From positions 1-64,000 of IMG/VR virus record IMGVR_UViG_3300023178_000046: a DNA stretch of 64,000 bases. One strand, given 5' to 3'. The translations under genes were made by a program, and so were the position numbers. Positions 17,830 to 24,607 of this stretch are shown here, piece by piece. Every line of letters starts with the position of its first letter. The stretch's first letter is position 1. The DNA comes from a virus. The notes under the pieces were generated by a model. The model was not told where the DNA came from and searched no databases. It saw only the letters and a program-made list of their open reading frames with translations.

Positions 17830-20427
17830 TTATGTTATTTGATTTACAATATTTCCATTTGAATCTCTAATTTCAGTAATCCACGAATTATTATTATCAG
17901 CAGGTGTATCTACTATATTAGATATAAGTACGGCATAATCTGGGGAAGTAGAGAATATGTCTGTAACATAAGGATACCAACCTGGACTCTGATAGGTTCT
18001 ATAGGGCACTGTGGAGCTAGTAAATATTTTATCGTATGTTTCTGGATATCCATTCTGTCCGTCATGAGCGTAGTATATGTTTCCAGTAAACGAATAGGTC
18101 AGTGACTGGTCTAATGCATCTTGATAATTTGTATAAGGGGTTAGTATAGTCCCAGTATCACTTGTAGGATATAGCAAGGCTCCGTAATCCCCAAGGTACT
18201 GTTGTCCAGAAGGAGTTGAAATATCAACTAAAACATTTGTTGTTACATTTGTGTTACTCCAAAGACCTAGTATCTCAGACGTTGTTCCGTCAATCTTAAT
18301 CCAAACAAAGTCATCTTGTGTTGGGTCTATATTTTCATTATAAGCAACACTACCATCATACTTCATAGCTATATAAACGTAGTCGTGACTTTTTGGGAAA
18401 TCAGACCAAACAGAAGTGAATAATCCTACGTTTGATCCGTTTTGACCGTAAATAAAATCACCAACATCTGGACTTGACACTGAGTTTCCTTGTGAGTCCC
18501 TAAAAATCAATAAATATCCTATCCCAAACGCTGAATTTGTACTAACCTGAGAGTAGCAATACTCCATAAGTCTTTTAACTTCATTTGGAGTTTCGTGCAT
18601 ACTGTTATATCTCAAGTCGTTACTAAGATTTGATGTATAAACTCCTTTTGGATATCCTATTAAATTATTTGGATCTGATATTGATATAGATTGGTTTAAT
18701 GTTGACGAATCGTTTACTTTGTCTAAAATGTCACTTACATATAAATATCCATTTGCATCTGGGGATATCTCTAAATAAGTAGAAGGTAATTTTAACCTAT
18801 AATCTATTAATCCATCATTGTCTTCATCAATACTATTAGGATCCCTTATGTAAGAAATACTAGGACCAACAATCATGTAAAGAGGATAATCAGAAGCTGA
18901 TCCGTAATAAATAGTGTCAACCTGGTCGTTTACGTTTACAGAGTTAAATCCTCCGCCTCTCCATCCGTCATAAATGTAATCACCAATCTGCGGTGTAGAA
19001 CTGTCAAATTGATATTGAGCAAATCCATTACCTCCATACAGTTCTCCTTCATAATCTTGGAATGTGGATATACTAGTCATCAGACCTGTGTTTTGTCCAG
19101 TAGGGGAATCAGCTTCAACTGCTCCAGTTAATATAGTATGTAGGGCATACAAAGTGGTTCCAGACCCTTGAGTGGGTCCTGAAGAAGTTGTAGGAGCAGG
19201 AGTAGGACTAACTGTAGGTGCTGGTGTAGGAGCAACTGTAGGTGCTGTTGTAGGTGCTGTTGTAGGCGCTGGTGTAGGAGCAACTGTAGGTGCTGTTGTA
19301 GGAGCTGGTGTAGATGATGTAATTATTTCAGTTATTTTTACATATCCATTAGCTTGTTCCAGTTTATATATTGGGTAAGCAGCATAAGGGTTTCCAATTA
19401 AAGAAATACTATTTGCAACAATCTTCATATATACTGGCGATGAAAAAGCTGCGTAAGGAGGAAATTCATATGTTGAAATTAAATGTGTGTCATCACTATT
19501 TATAAAAGTGCCATCCTCATCCGCAATAAAAGTACCTACTGCTAATGAACTTGTGTCAATTTTCATTTCACGACTTCCTGCGTTAGAAGGCTCCAATCCG
19601 TTTGGTTCAGTTAAATCACTTAATGTGTATGTAAATCCAGGATAATTTGTTCCTCCATAACTCAAATTAATTGAAAAAGAATCGGTTGGGTTTCTTGTAT
19701 TCAAATAACTCATATAGTGCCACGTATCGGTTGTCACAGAATCAGGTGTATCACAATTATAAGTATTTAAAACTTCTCCAGTTGTGTATGATACTTTAAC
19801 CATATACCCAAAAGAAGAGTCATTATCAGTTTGAGACACACCATACCAGTAATTACCTCCATAGAAAGGATTACCAGTTGAAGCATAATAGAGAACAGTT
19901 CCTATAGGTGGAGGAAACTCGGTTCCTGTGTAATATAAGTCTGTATTGTGGTTTGCAGTAAGGTTACAGGCTTCTGTGTAATTAAAGTCAGTAAAATGAG
20001 GATAAAGACCCTCTTGATCTGCACCATCTGCATAAATATAAATAGTCCCTGTTGTAGGGGCTGGCGTAGGAGCTACCGTAGGAGCTACCGTAGGTGCTGG
20101 TGTAGGAGCAACTGTAGGAGCAACTGTAGGAGCAACTGTAGGAGCAACTGTAGGAGCAACTGTAGGTGCTACTGTAGGTGCTGTTGTAGGTGCTGGAGTA
20201 GGAGCTACTGTAGGAGCCACTGTAGGAGCAGGTGTAGGAGCAGGTGTAGGCACCGTGGCTAAAGGTAGATCAATATCTTGAAAAACGTAGCTTCTTATAG
20301 AAGATAATGGATAGTTTTTAGTTGACTCTTTGAGATTTGAGTCCACACCAATGATGTTTTCATTTCCATCTAATTGGGTGTCTTTATCGTATTCTTCTTG
20401 TTTTTTTTGTGGTACGTCATTAGTCAT
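17830..20427 (-). CDS. Fibre protein with two Ala-Pro/Thr-Pro/Val-Pro repeat tracts
   Basis: The ATG at 20427 gives 865 aa; a TTG lies four codons upstream. The N-terminus (about 1-60) keeps the ...GxDSNLKESTKNYPLSSI pattern of the anchoring module seen in neighbours. It is followed by a long run of APTPAPT/VAPTVAPT units, then a beta-rich module, a second run (TPAPTTAPT type), and further Tyr/Ser/Gly/Asp-rich beta modules. In plant proteins such AP, TP and VP repeats are targets of prolyl hydroxylation and O-glycosylation. Here they are likely flexible linkers. It ends just before the endolysin gene. Confidence 0.7.
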   Translation of the reverse strand: MTNDVPQKKQEEYDKDTQLDGNENIIGVDSNLKESTKNYPLSSIRSYVFQDIDLPLATVPTPAPTPAPTVAPTVAPTPAPTTAPTVAPTVAPTVAPTVAPTVAPTVAPTPAPTVAPTVAPTPAPTTGTIYIYADGADQEGLYPHFTDFNYTEACNLTANHNTDLYYTGTEFPPPIGTVLYYASTGNPFYGGNYWYGVSQTDNDSSFGYMVKVSYTTGEVLNTYNCDTPDSVTTDTWHYMSYLNTRNPTDSFSINLSYGGTNYPGFTYTLSDLTEPNGLEPSNAGSREMKIDTSSLAVGTFIADEDGTFINSDDTHLISTYEFPPYAAFSSPVYMKIVANSISLIGNPYAAYPIYKLEQANGYVKITEIITSSTPAPTTAPTVAPTPAPTTAPTTAPTVAPTPAPTVSPTPAPTTSSGPTQGSGTTLYALHTILTGAVEADSPTGQNTGLMTSISTFQDYEGELYGGNGFAQYQFDSSTPQIGDYIYDGWRGGGFNSVNVNDQVDTIYYGSASDYPLYMIVGPSISYIRDPNSIDEDNDGLIDYRLKLPSTYLEISPDANGYLYVSDILDKVNDSSTLNQSISISDPNNLIGYPKGVYTSNLSNDLRYNSMHETPNEVKRLMEYCYSQVSTNSAFGIGYLLIFRDSQGNSVSSPDVGDFIYGQNGSNVGLFTSVWSDFPKSHDYVYIAMKYDGSVAYNENIDPTQDDFVWIKIDGTTSEILGLWSNTNVTTNVLVDISTPSGQQYLGDYGALLYPTSDTGTILTPYTNYQDALDQSLTYSFTGNIYYAHDGQNGYPETYDKIFTSSTVPYRTYQSPGWYPYVTDIFSTSPDYAVLISNIVDTPADNNNSWITEIRDSNGNIVNQIT
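19184..19314. repeat. 12-nt coding repeats, second AP/TP tract of the fibre
   Basis: On the plus strand the unit is of the form GTAGGAGCAACT or GTAGGTGCTGTT, and encodes APT/VAPT/APTT on the minus strand. The copies vary mostly at third codon positions, so selection is for the peptide, not the DNA sequence. Confidence 0.7.
20048..20255. repeat. 12-nt coding repeats, first AP/TP tract of the fibre
   Basis: About sixteen units of GTAGGAGCAACT type lie in tandem, several identical in a row (20101-20165). Identical neighbours suggest recent slippage or unequal exchange, so linker length probably varies between relatives. Confidence 0.75.
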
Positions 20428-20429
20428 AA

Positions 20430-20624
20430 CTACTCCCAATAAAGACCCCCAGCTCCATCGCTTTTGAGGACTTGGCCTGGCTGTCCTCCAGGAGGTATGA
20501 TATAATTTTTTAAATCAGCAAGAGTTATGAGCTTTGATTTACTAGAATCATTAGCATCTGTACAGAGAAGTTTATCATCATCATTCAACTGTATATCAAT
20601 ATCATATCTTTTTATTCTTGCCAT
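20430..20624 (-). CDS. Short protein with fibre anchoring module
   Basis: The 64 residues begin MARIKRYDIDIQLNDDDKLLCTD, parallel to the long fibre at 14098 (MARISTYGLD...DKWIGTDS), and end with PGGQPGQVLKSDGAGGLYWE, a motif typical before fibre tips. It therefore looks like an attachment module with no shaft. It could be a stand-alone adaptor or a fibre split off from the gene that follows 2 nt later. Confidence 0.6.
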   Translation of the reverse strand: MARIKRYDIDIQLNDDDKLLCTDANDSSKSKLITLADLKNYIIPPGGQPGQVLKSDGAGGLYWE

Positions 20625-20917
20625 TATCTTTTCTTATTATCGATATCTCTTCTTAAGTACTCTATGTCCTTCATAAATGCCCTCATTTCTGCTTCAAGCT
20701 GCTTTACCTCTTCTTCGGTCTTTCTTTGATTAGGCCAGGTATATTTTTGTTCGTTTTCCTTTAATTTTTTAGCTTGCAACTCTACAGCGTCAACCCTAGC
20801 ATTTAATGTGTAATAAGAACCGATTATAGATACGAATAAGGTTAGTACCGTAATTATTTGCATTGGAGACACACTGAAATCAGCTTTACCGTCACCATTA
20901 ATATCAATTTTGCTCAT
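20624..20917 (-). CDS. Single-TM protein with EF-hand-like loop and coiled coil
   Basis: ATG 20917 gives 97 aa. Residues 1-13 contain DINGDGKADF, which fits the 12-residue Ca-binding loop of dockerin/EF-hand domains. A transmembrane helix (about 18-40, IITVLTLFVSIIGSYYTL) follows, then a Lys/Glu coiled coil to the end. This layout is seen in phage proteins annotated as holin or spanin partners. The lysis function is inferred from the nearby holin and endolysin. Confidence 0.55.
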   Translation of the reverse strand: MSKIDINGDGKADFSVSPMQIITVLTLFVSIIGSYYTLNARVDAVELQAKKLKENEQKYTWPNQRKTEEEVKQLEAEMRAFMKDIEYLRRDIDNKKR

Positions 20918-21071
20918 TTTTTCTCTTTCCCTTAAATTTTTCAATTATCTGTATAAGAGTGTATATTAAGGTTGCAGTCAAAACAAGCGTTGATAATATT
21001 GGGTTTAGTTCCGCCAAAAAACTACCGCCTAGTGCGGTTAAGCTAATTCCGTATATCTTCAAATCTTCCAT
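20904..21071 (-). CDS. Small two-TM holin-like protein, 55 aa
   Basis: A complete frame starts MEDLKIYGIS, with hydrophobic stretches LTALGGSFLAEL and ILSTLVLTATLIYTLIQII and a basic tail FKGKRKN. It overlaps the next gene by 14 nt and abuts the one before it, as in coupled late genes. The size and basic C-terminus fit a small holin or a membrane accessory, but no family was recognised. Confidence 0.6.
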   Translation of the reverse strand: MEDLKIYGISLTALGGSFLAELNPILSTLVLTATLIYTLIQIIEKFKGKRKNEQN

Positions 21072-21364
21072 TATTTTTTTGGCTTACGCCCTGGTCTTGT
21101 TCTACCTGTTGCTGCTTTTGGAATATCACCAATTTGATTTCCAACCTCTTTCACAGCCTTAACTACATCTTTCATTTCTTCGCCTACTCGCTCAACTCTG
21201 ATACTTACGTCTTCTTTCAAGTCCGTAAACTTTTCTTCTAAAATATCAGGTATCATATTGTTGTTGTCGTCACGAGTCAATCCTTTTCTTGTCATCCAGA
21301 TTGCAGCAATATTGACAACTATCAACAATATCACTAATCCAATTAAAATAAAAATTACATTCAT
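21071..21364 (-). CDS. N-terminally anchored membrane protein with helical stalk
   Basis: ATG 21364 gives 97 aa. The N-terminal helix MNVIFILIGLVILLIVVNIAAIW is a membrane anchor, followed by an acidic segment, a coiled coil (RVERVGEEMKDVVKAVKEV) and a basic tail (GRTRPGRKPKK). Three consecutive small membrane proteins make this a probable lysis or envelope-related cassette. The exact role is unknown. Confidence 0.6.
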   Translation of the reverse strand: MNVIFILIGLVILLIVVNIAAIWMTRKGLTRDDNNNMIPDILEEKFTDLKEDVSIRVERVGEEMKDVVKAVKEVGNQIGDIPKAATGRTRPGRKPKK

Positions 21365-21380
21365 TGTTTTAAAATTAATA

Positions 21381-21629
21381 TTAACGTCTATCTCTACCTC
21401 CACGAGCCCTGTTGGTATAACGTCTCTCGCTTAGGATAGTTCCTTTTTTATGAGAACAGTCCATATTGTCTCCGTTCCCATAAGTTCCATTTCTTCTGTT
21501 AAATTTATTGCATTCAACTCTCTTCCTCACCTGTCGAGGTCTTCTTTGAAAAGAAGAGTCATACTTCTTTTTAACCTCTCTAGCTTCAGGGTTGTTTCGA
21601 TAATACAGAGCTGATTTGCTTAAACTCAT
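21381..21629 (-). CDS. Small Arg-rich protein, 82 aa
   Basis: It is rich in Arg and Lys, with CNKFNRRNGTYGNGDNMDCSHK, where two Cys and one His could bind zinc. It shares its start codon with the stop of the next upstream gene (21629). Such small basic proteins recur in marine phages. DNA binding is plausible, function unknown. Confidence 0.55.
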   Translation of the reverse strand: MSLSKSALYYRNNPEAREVKKKYDSSFQRRPRQVRKRVECNKFNRRNGTYGNGDNMDCSHKKGTILSERRYTNRARGGRDRR

Positions 21630-21883
21630 TATCTTCTTCTAGTTAAAACTTTAGCTTGAGGTTTAGCGGTTTTAACCTTCTTAGCTCCTTGCTTTTTAAT
21701 AACATTGGCTTTCTTCTCTACTTTGATGTAAGATACATCAGACGCAGATCCGTTTTTTGTAAAAACCTTTCTTCTTGATCTTGAAGGTGTGTTACTCATT
21801 CTTTTTTCCCCAGATGAAGTTCTTGTAGTGCTACGAATATTTCTCATAGCCTGAGTTGTACCTCTTGTTGTTTTTTTAGCCAT
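21629..21883 (-). CDS. Small Lys/Arg/Thr-rich protein, 84 aa
   Basis: It is a strongly basic, low-complexity protein, with MAKKTTRGTTQAMRNIRSTTR at the start and KVLTRRR at the end. It is likely unstructured and may bind DNA. It overlaps its neighbours at both ends by one or a few nucleotides and so is part of a tight operon. Confidence 0.55.
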   Translation of the reverse strand: MAKKTTRGTTQAMRNIRSTTRTSSGEKRMSNTPSRSRRKVFTKNGSASDVSYIKVEKKANVIKKQGAKKVKTAKPQAKVLTRRR

Positions 21884-22011
21884 TACTCTCCTTTTTTAAT
21901 TTTATCTGAAGCTTTTTCTTTTTTTACTGCTTTCGCCTTTGGCTTTGGCGCTTCTTTTACCTTGCCAATTCTTTTTAAATAATCTTCTTTAGACTCGTTG
22001 ATTCCTCTCAT
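21883..22011 (-). CDS. Small Lys/Ala/Pro-rich protein, 42 aa
   Basis: It starts MRGINESKEDYLKRIGKV, followed by an Ala-Lys-Pro rich tail like histone H1 tails. It overlaps the next gene start by 1 nt. It fits the cluster of basic proteins. Confidence 0.5.
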   Translation of the reverse strand: MRGINESKEDYLKRIGKVKEAPKPKAKAVKKEKASDKIKKGE

Positions 22012-22014
22012 GTC

Positions 22015-22260
22015 TTATTTTTTAAATGAAACTCTTGCCGCATTTGTATTTGATACAAACTGCTGTCCTCGGCTCCCAGCAGCTTTTTTCTTCTTAGCAG
22101 TCGTTGCTCTTTGAGCTTGACTTAAACTTCTTGCCTTAGCTAATGGTAAACATCTATCTGGATTCTTTTTGTTCTTACTAGTACCACATTCGCCTTTTAT
22201 TTTGCCATCAGTACCAATGCGAACCCACTTTTGCCGTCTCCATTCAGCTAACTTACTCAT
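22015..22260 (-). CDS. Basic protein of the conserved CGTSKNKKNPDRCLP family
   Basis: The 81 residues have the pattern KWVRIGTDGKIKGECGTS...NPDRCLPLAKARSLSQAQRATTAKKKKAAG, which I recognise as a conserved family (DUF6321-like) found in marine phages and some large eukaryotic viruses. Two Cys and the basic tail are conserved. Function is unknown. Its ATG overlaps the stop of the gene before it (ATGA). Confidence 0.6.
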   Translation of the reverse strand: MSKLAEWRRQKWVRIGTDGKIKGECGTSKNKKNPDRCLPLAKARSLSQAQRATTAKKKKAAGSRGQQFVSNTNAARVSFKK

Positions 22261-22418
22261 TTTTTGCCTTTTCCGTATTTAGGGTCTTTGCAATACTTTG
22301 ATGCAGCCATATTAGCGTAAGCTGAAGGATACTTGTCGAAAGTACGCTTTGCCCATTCTATTCCTGCCGAACAAATCTTGTTGCCCCTGTTGGCTTTTGT
22401 TTTACTTTTTGTTGCCAT
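22257..22418 (-). CDS. Small basic protein, YPSAYAN family, 53 aa
   Basis: It has ICSAGIEWAKRTFDKYPSAYANMAASKYC, a pattern seen in short proteins of marine phages, and a basic tail. It overlaps both neighbouring genes, which supports its reality. Function unknown; it may be packaged in virions with the other basic proteins. Confidence 0.6.
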   Translation of the reverse strand: MATKSKTKANRGNKICSAGIEWAKRTFDKYPSAYANMAASKYCKDPKYGKGKK

Positions 22419-22578
22419 AAGGAAATAGGTCATTTAAGGTTTTTTTACGACCATCACAGCCGCAATCGGTGTTCATAGCCTTTGCAGCTTTTTCCACAAT
22501 GGTTTTTATTCCAGTTGCCTGGGTAAATGCCTCAACCGTATCACCAAGCCCTTTATGTCCTTTTAATGGATGACTCAT
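22402..22578 (-). CDS. Small conserved phage protein with CGCDGRK motif, 58 aa
   Basis: It starts MSHPLKGHKGLGDTVEAF and carries TDCGCDGRKKTLNDLFPY. The GLGDTVxxFTxATGIKxxV...DCGCDxRK pattern is one I have seen in short proteins of Bacteroidota phages. The two Cys next to the Lys/Arg-rich segment could bind metal. It overlaps its neighbours by 4 and 17 nt. Confidence 0.6.
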   Translation of the reverse strand: MSHPLKGHKGLGDTVEAFTQATGIKTIVEKAAKAMNTDCGCDGRKKTLNDLFPYGNKK

Positions 22579-22775
22579 GCTTTTGTTACTGGTTCTTTAG
22601 TTACAAATGTTGTTCCGTGAGCTCCTGGCTGACCGACCTTTCTCTTTGCTTTATTGATCTTTGGTTTTTTACCTGAAAGAGTATCAATATCTCTGTTTCT
22701 GAAAGGAATACTATCGTATTTCTTTTGATCTCTTTTTACTCTTTGCTTAATAGATTGTCTTTTATATGGATCCAT
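22575..22775 (-). CDS. Small basic protein, 66 aa
   Basis: The start at ATG 22775 (MDPYKRQSIKQRVK) is chosen because it follows the upstream gene by 4 nt. It is rich in Lys and Arg and ends GTTFVTKEPVTKA. No domain was recognised. It belongs to the basic cluster. Confidence 0.55.
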   Translation of the reverse strand: MDPYKRQSIKQRVKRDQKKYDSIPFRNRDIDTLSGKKPKINKAKRKVGQPGAHGTTFVTKEPVTKA

Positions 22776-22779
22776 AATA

Positions 22780-23052
22780 TTAATATTTACCTCGTCTATT
22801 AGAAGGAGATGATTTTGTGGACCCTCCTTTTCCAGCCCATAGATTTTTACACGCCCAATACCTAGCACTTAGCTTGTTTGTAGCAGATGAACATTTGTGT
22901 CTAGCTTTGAATGATTTACGTGCCGCTGAAGAATAGTTGTGTCCGTACCCTTTAGCTCCGTAGTGAATAATTTTCTCCGTTCCGCCAGAACAAGCCTTAA
23001 CCATTCTTTTCTTTCCTGGTCTTGTGCTTGATCTTGGCTTATTACAAGCCAT
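22780..23052 (-). CDS. Basic protein with KSFKARH motif, 90 aa
   Basis: The start at ATG 23052 (MACNKPRSSTRPGKKR) is preferred to the longer open frame because a TATATTTG box lies 60 nt upstream inside that frame. It has KGYGHNYSSAARKSFKARHKCSSATNKLSARYWACKNLW, matching by eye a small protein family with RRKSFKARH...SAAYWA (DUF5872-like) found in marine phages and algal viruses. Function unknown; possibly DNA condensation. It is the first gene of the basic-protein operon. Confidence 0.65.
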   Translation of the reverse strand: MACNKPRSSTRPGKKRMVKACSGGTEKIIHYGAKGYGHNYSSAARKSFKARHKCSSATNKLSARYWACKNLWAGKGGSTKSSPSNRRGKY

Positions 23053-23111
23053 TTTTGATTTGTCTACTCTAGCGGCCACGTATAAAGATTTTTTAGATTT
23101 ATTATCTTCGA

Positions 23112-23119
23112 CAAATATA
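23112..23119 (-). promoter_or_regulatory. Putative -7 promoter element TATATTTG
   Basis: It is an exact TAnnTTTG match, preceded by CG, in the divergent gap between the basic-protein operon and the plus-strand HTH gene. It would start the operon of basic and membrane proteins. Confidence 0.5.
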
Positions 23120-23143
23120 CGAATAAAAAAAAAGAGGTTTTTT

Positions 23144-23671
23144 ATGCATAAACGCCAAATGAAGCGTCTTCGTATGAAGGCAAAAGATAAATACCACATA
23201 ACATACGAAAGAGAGAGGAAATATAATTTTTTAAAATATTGGAGAATTGTGAGGTATTATGTTAAAAGAAAATACGAACTATCTGAAACAGATTTAGAGA
23301 TGCTTTTGTTTCTTTATGACGAAGGAAGGTTCACTTCTACTGATTTTAAAGAATACTCAAATTTAATGCATTGGGATAGGGATAGGTTCTGGAAGATGAA
23401 GGAAAGAGATTTTATTGGTGTCTGGAGAAAGAAAAATGAAGTAGCAAATAGAAAAGCAATATATGAATTAACAGCTAAATCGAAAAAAATAGTTTCTATA
23501 GTTTACAGAAGACTATTGATGGAAGAGACTTTTTCCGAAGACCCTAGACACAACCCTATAATGAAGGGATCAACCTACACAGATAGGATTTATAGAATGG
23601 CGATAAAAAAGATGAATAGTAAAATTAAAGACTCTCAAGAACGCAAGTTTTTAGAAGATGATAGTCTCTAA
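23144..23671 (+). CDS. Winged-helix (MarR-like) DNA-binding protein
   Basis: ATG 23144 gives 175 aa. A basic N-terminus (MHKRQMKRLRMKAKDK) is followed at about residues 45-125 by LSETDLEMLLFLYDEGRFTSTDF, ...DRFWKMKERDFIGVWR and AIYELTAKSKKIVSIVYRRL, the helix, wing and final-helix layout of MarR-type winged-helix domains. It is the only plus-strand gene in a 27-kb minus block and points at the preceding operon's promoter. A late-gene regulator is likely. It overlaps the convergent gene by 47 nt and ends in a hairpin-T8 terminator. Confidence 0.65.
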   Translation: MHKRQMKRLRMKAKDKYHITYERERKYNFLKYWRIVRYYVKRKYELSETDLEMLLFLYDEGRFTSTDFKEYSNLMHWDRDRFWKMKERDFIGVWRKKNEVANRKAIYELTAKSKKIVSIVYRRLLMEETFSEDPRHNPIMKGSTYTDRIYRMAIKKMNSKIKDSQERKFLEDDSL

Positions 23672-24353
23672 TAGGGACCCTTTTTTTTACCTCCCTCATT
23701 GTTAATGATCTGCCTTCTTTTTTAATTTGTGATATAGCTGAATTAATTAGTTCTTTCTCTTTTTTCTTCTTGATTAGAACGTTTTTATATTTAAGCATTG
23801 CAATCATATCATCATCAAAGCTTTTCTTTAGTGTAGGTGCAGAACACCCTAAAACTTCAGCTATCTTTTTCATAGTTAATTTCCCATCTATCATTCTGCA
23901 TGCATCCCATATTTCATTAGATTCAAACCTTATTTTAGGGTGTATTAATTTCTGCACTATTTTTCTTTTTTCTTCAACAGACAACATTTTGCTTGGATTA
24001 AATATTACTTTTCTTTTTCTTCTGCAATATGGCTTTTTATTTTTTTGCCACACTTCATTGCAAATGTATTCTACCTTTTTTTCTGAGTAAGTTCTTATTA
24101 TGTGTCCATTAGACCTATCAGATACTTGCTTCATGTGATAAACAAAAACTTCCCACTCTATTTCAGGATTTAACCACAAAAGCTTTTCTCCTACATACTC
24201 TAGTTCCTGTATGGTATTTATCTTCCTTGTCCCTCTATAAAGCGTATAATAATCTTTGCCTTCAGGGTAGTACATATAGGGTTGACCTCTAAAGGATATT
24301 GGTGTTTCCATTATCAGTCTATCCCTTTCGTAATCAAACAAGGGTATATACAT
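23625..24353 (-). CDS. Hypothetical HTH-containing protein
   Basis: The 242 residues include a likely helix-turn-helix around 165-190 (LTMKKIAEVLGCSAPTLKKSF) and a second basic helical region near the C-terminus (SLTMREVKKRVPIRDYHLL). The first half shows no recognised domain. It starts at the stop of groES (shared base) and lies downstream in the chaperonin operon. It may be a transcription regulator. Confidence 0.55.
   Translation of the reverse strand: MYIPLFDYERDRLIMETPISFRGQPYMYYPEGKDYYTLYRGTRKINTIQELEYVGEKLLWLNPEIEWEVFVYHMKQVSDRSNGHIIRTYSEKKVEYICNEVWQKNKKPYCRRKRKVIFNPSKMLSVEEKRKIVQKLIHPKIRFESNEIWDACRMIDGKLTMKKIAEVLGCSAPTLKKSFDDDMIAMLKYKNVLIKKKKEKELINSAISQIKKEGRSLTMREVKKRVPIRDYHLLKTCVLESL
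23664..23688 (+). terminator. Rho-independent terminator overlapping the stop codon
   Basis: A 5-bp stem (GTCTC with GGGAC, one G-T pair), loop TAATA and, after CC, a run of eight T. The stop codon of the winged-helix gene lies in the loop. It sits inside the 3' part of the convergent minus-strand gene. Confidence 0.5.
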
Positions 24354-24607
24354 TACTGTTTAACAACACAACCATTAAGATCTGTGACCAAATAAATGTC
24401 TTCGCCAACTCTTATCTGACTAGAAGCTGCTTTATCGTAATATATCCTATCTCCCTTCTCTAGATTGGTAACATCATCACCGCAAGTCACAACCTCTCCA
24501 GGCAAGTATCTTACATTTTTCTCTGAGTTAGTAGAAAGAAAAACTCCTTTAGACTCGATCTCTTCTTTCTCTGGTCTTATAACCACATATCTTCCTAACG
24601 CTATCAT
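24353..24607 (-). CDS. groS: Co-chaperonin GroES
   Basis: This 84-residue protein is short for GroES (E. coli 97). IALGRYVVIRPEKEE is the first strand, SKGVFLSTN fits the mobile loop with its hydrophobic tripeptide, PGEVVTCGDDV and LEKGDRIYYDK are the core strands, and DIYLVTDLNGCVVK closes the barrel. It follows groEL with a 4-nt overlap, so cap and chamber are made together. Confidence 0.85.
   Translation of the reverse strand: MIALGRYVVIRPEKEEIESKGVFLSTNSEKNVRYLPGEVVTCGDDVTNLEKGDRIYYDKAASSQIRVGEDIYLVTDLNGCVVKQ

Noticed and set aside
20048-20255. CRISPR-like direct repeats
   Set aside because: 12-nt units without spacers, in frame in a coding gene, varying at third codon positions. They are protein repeats.
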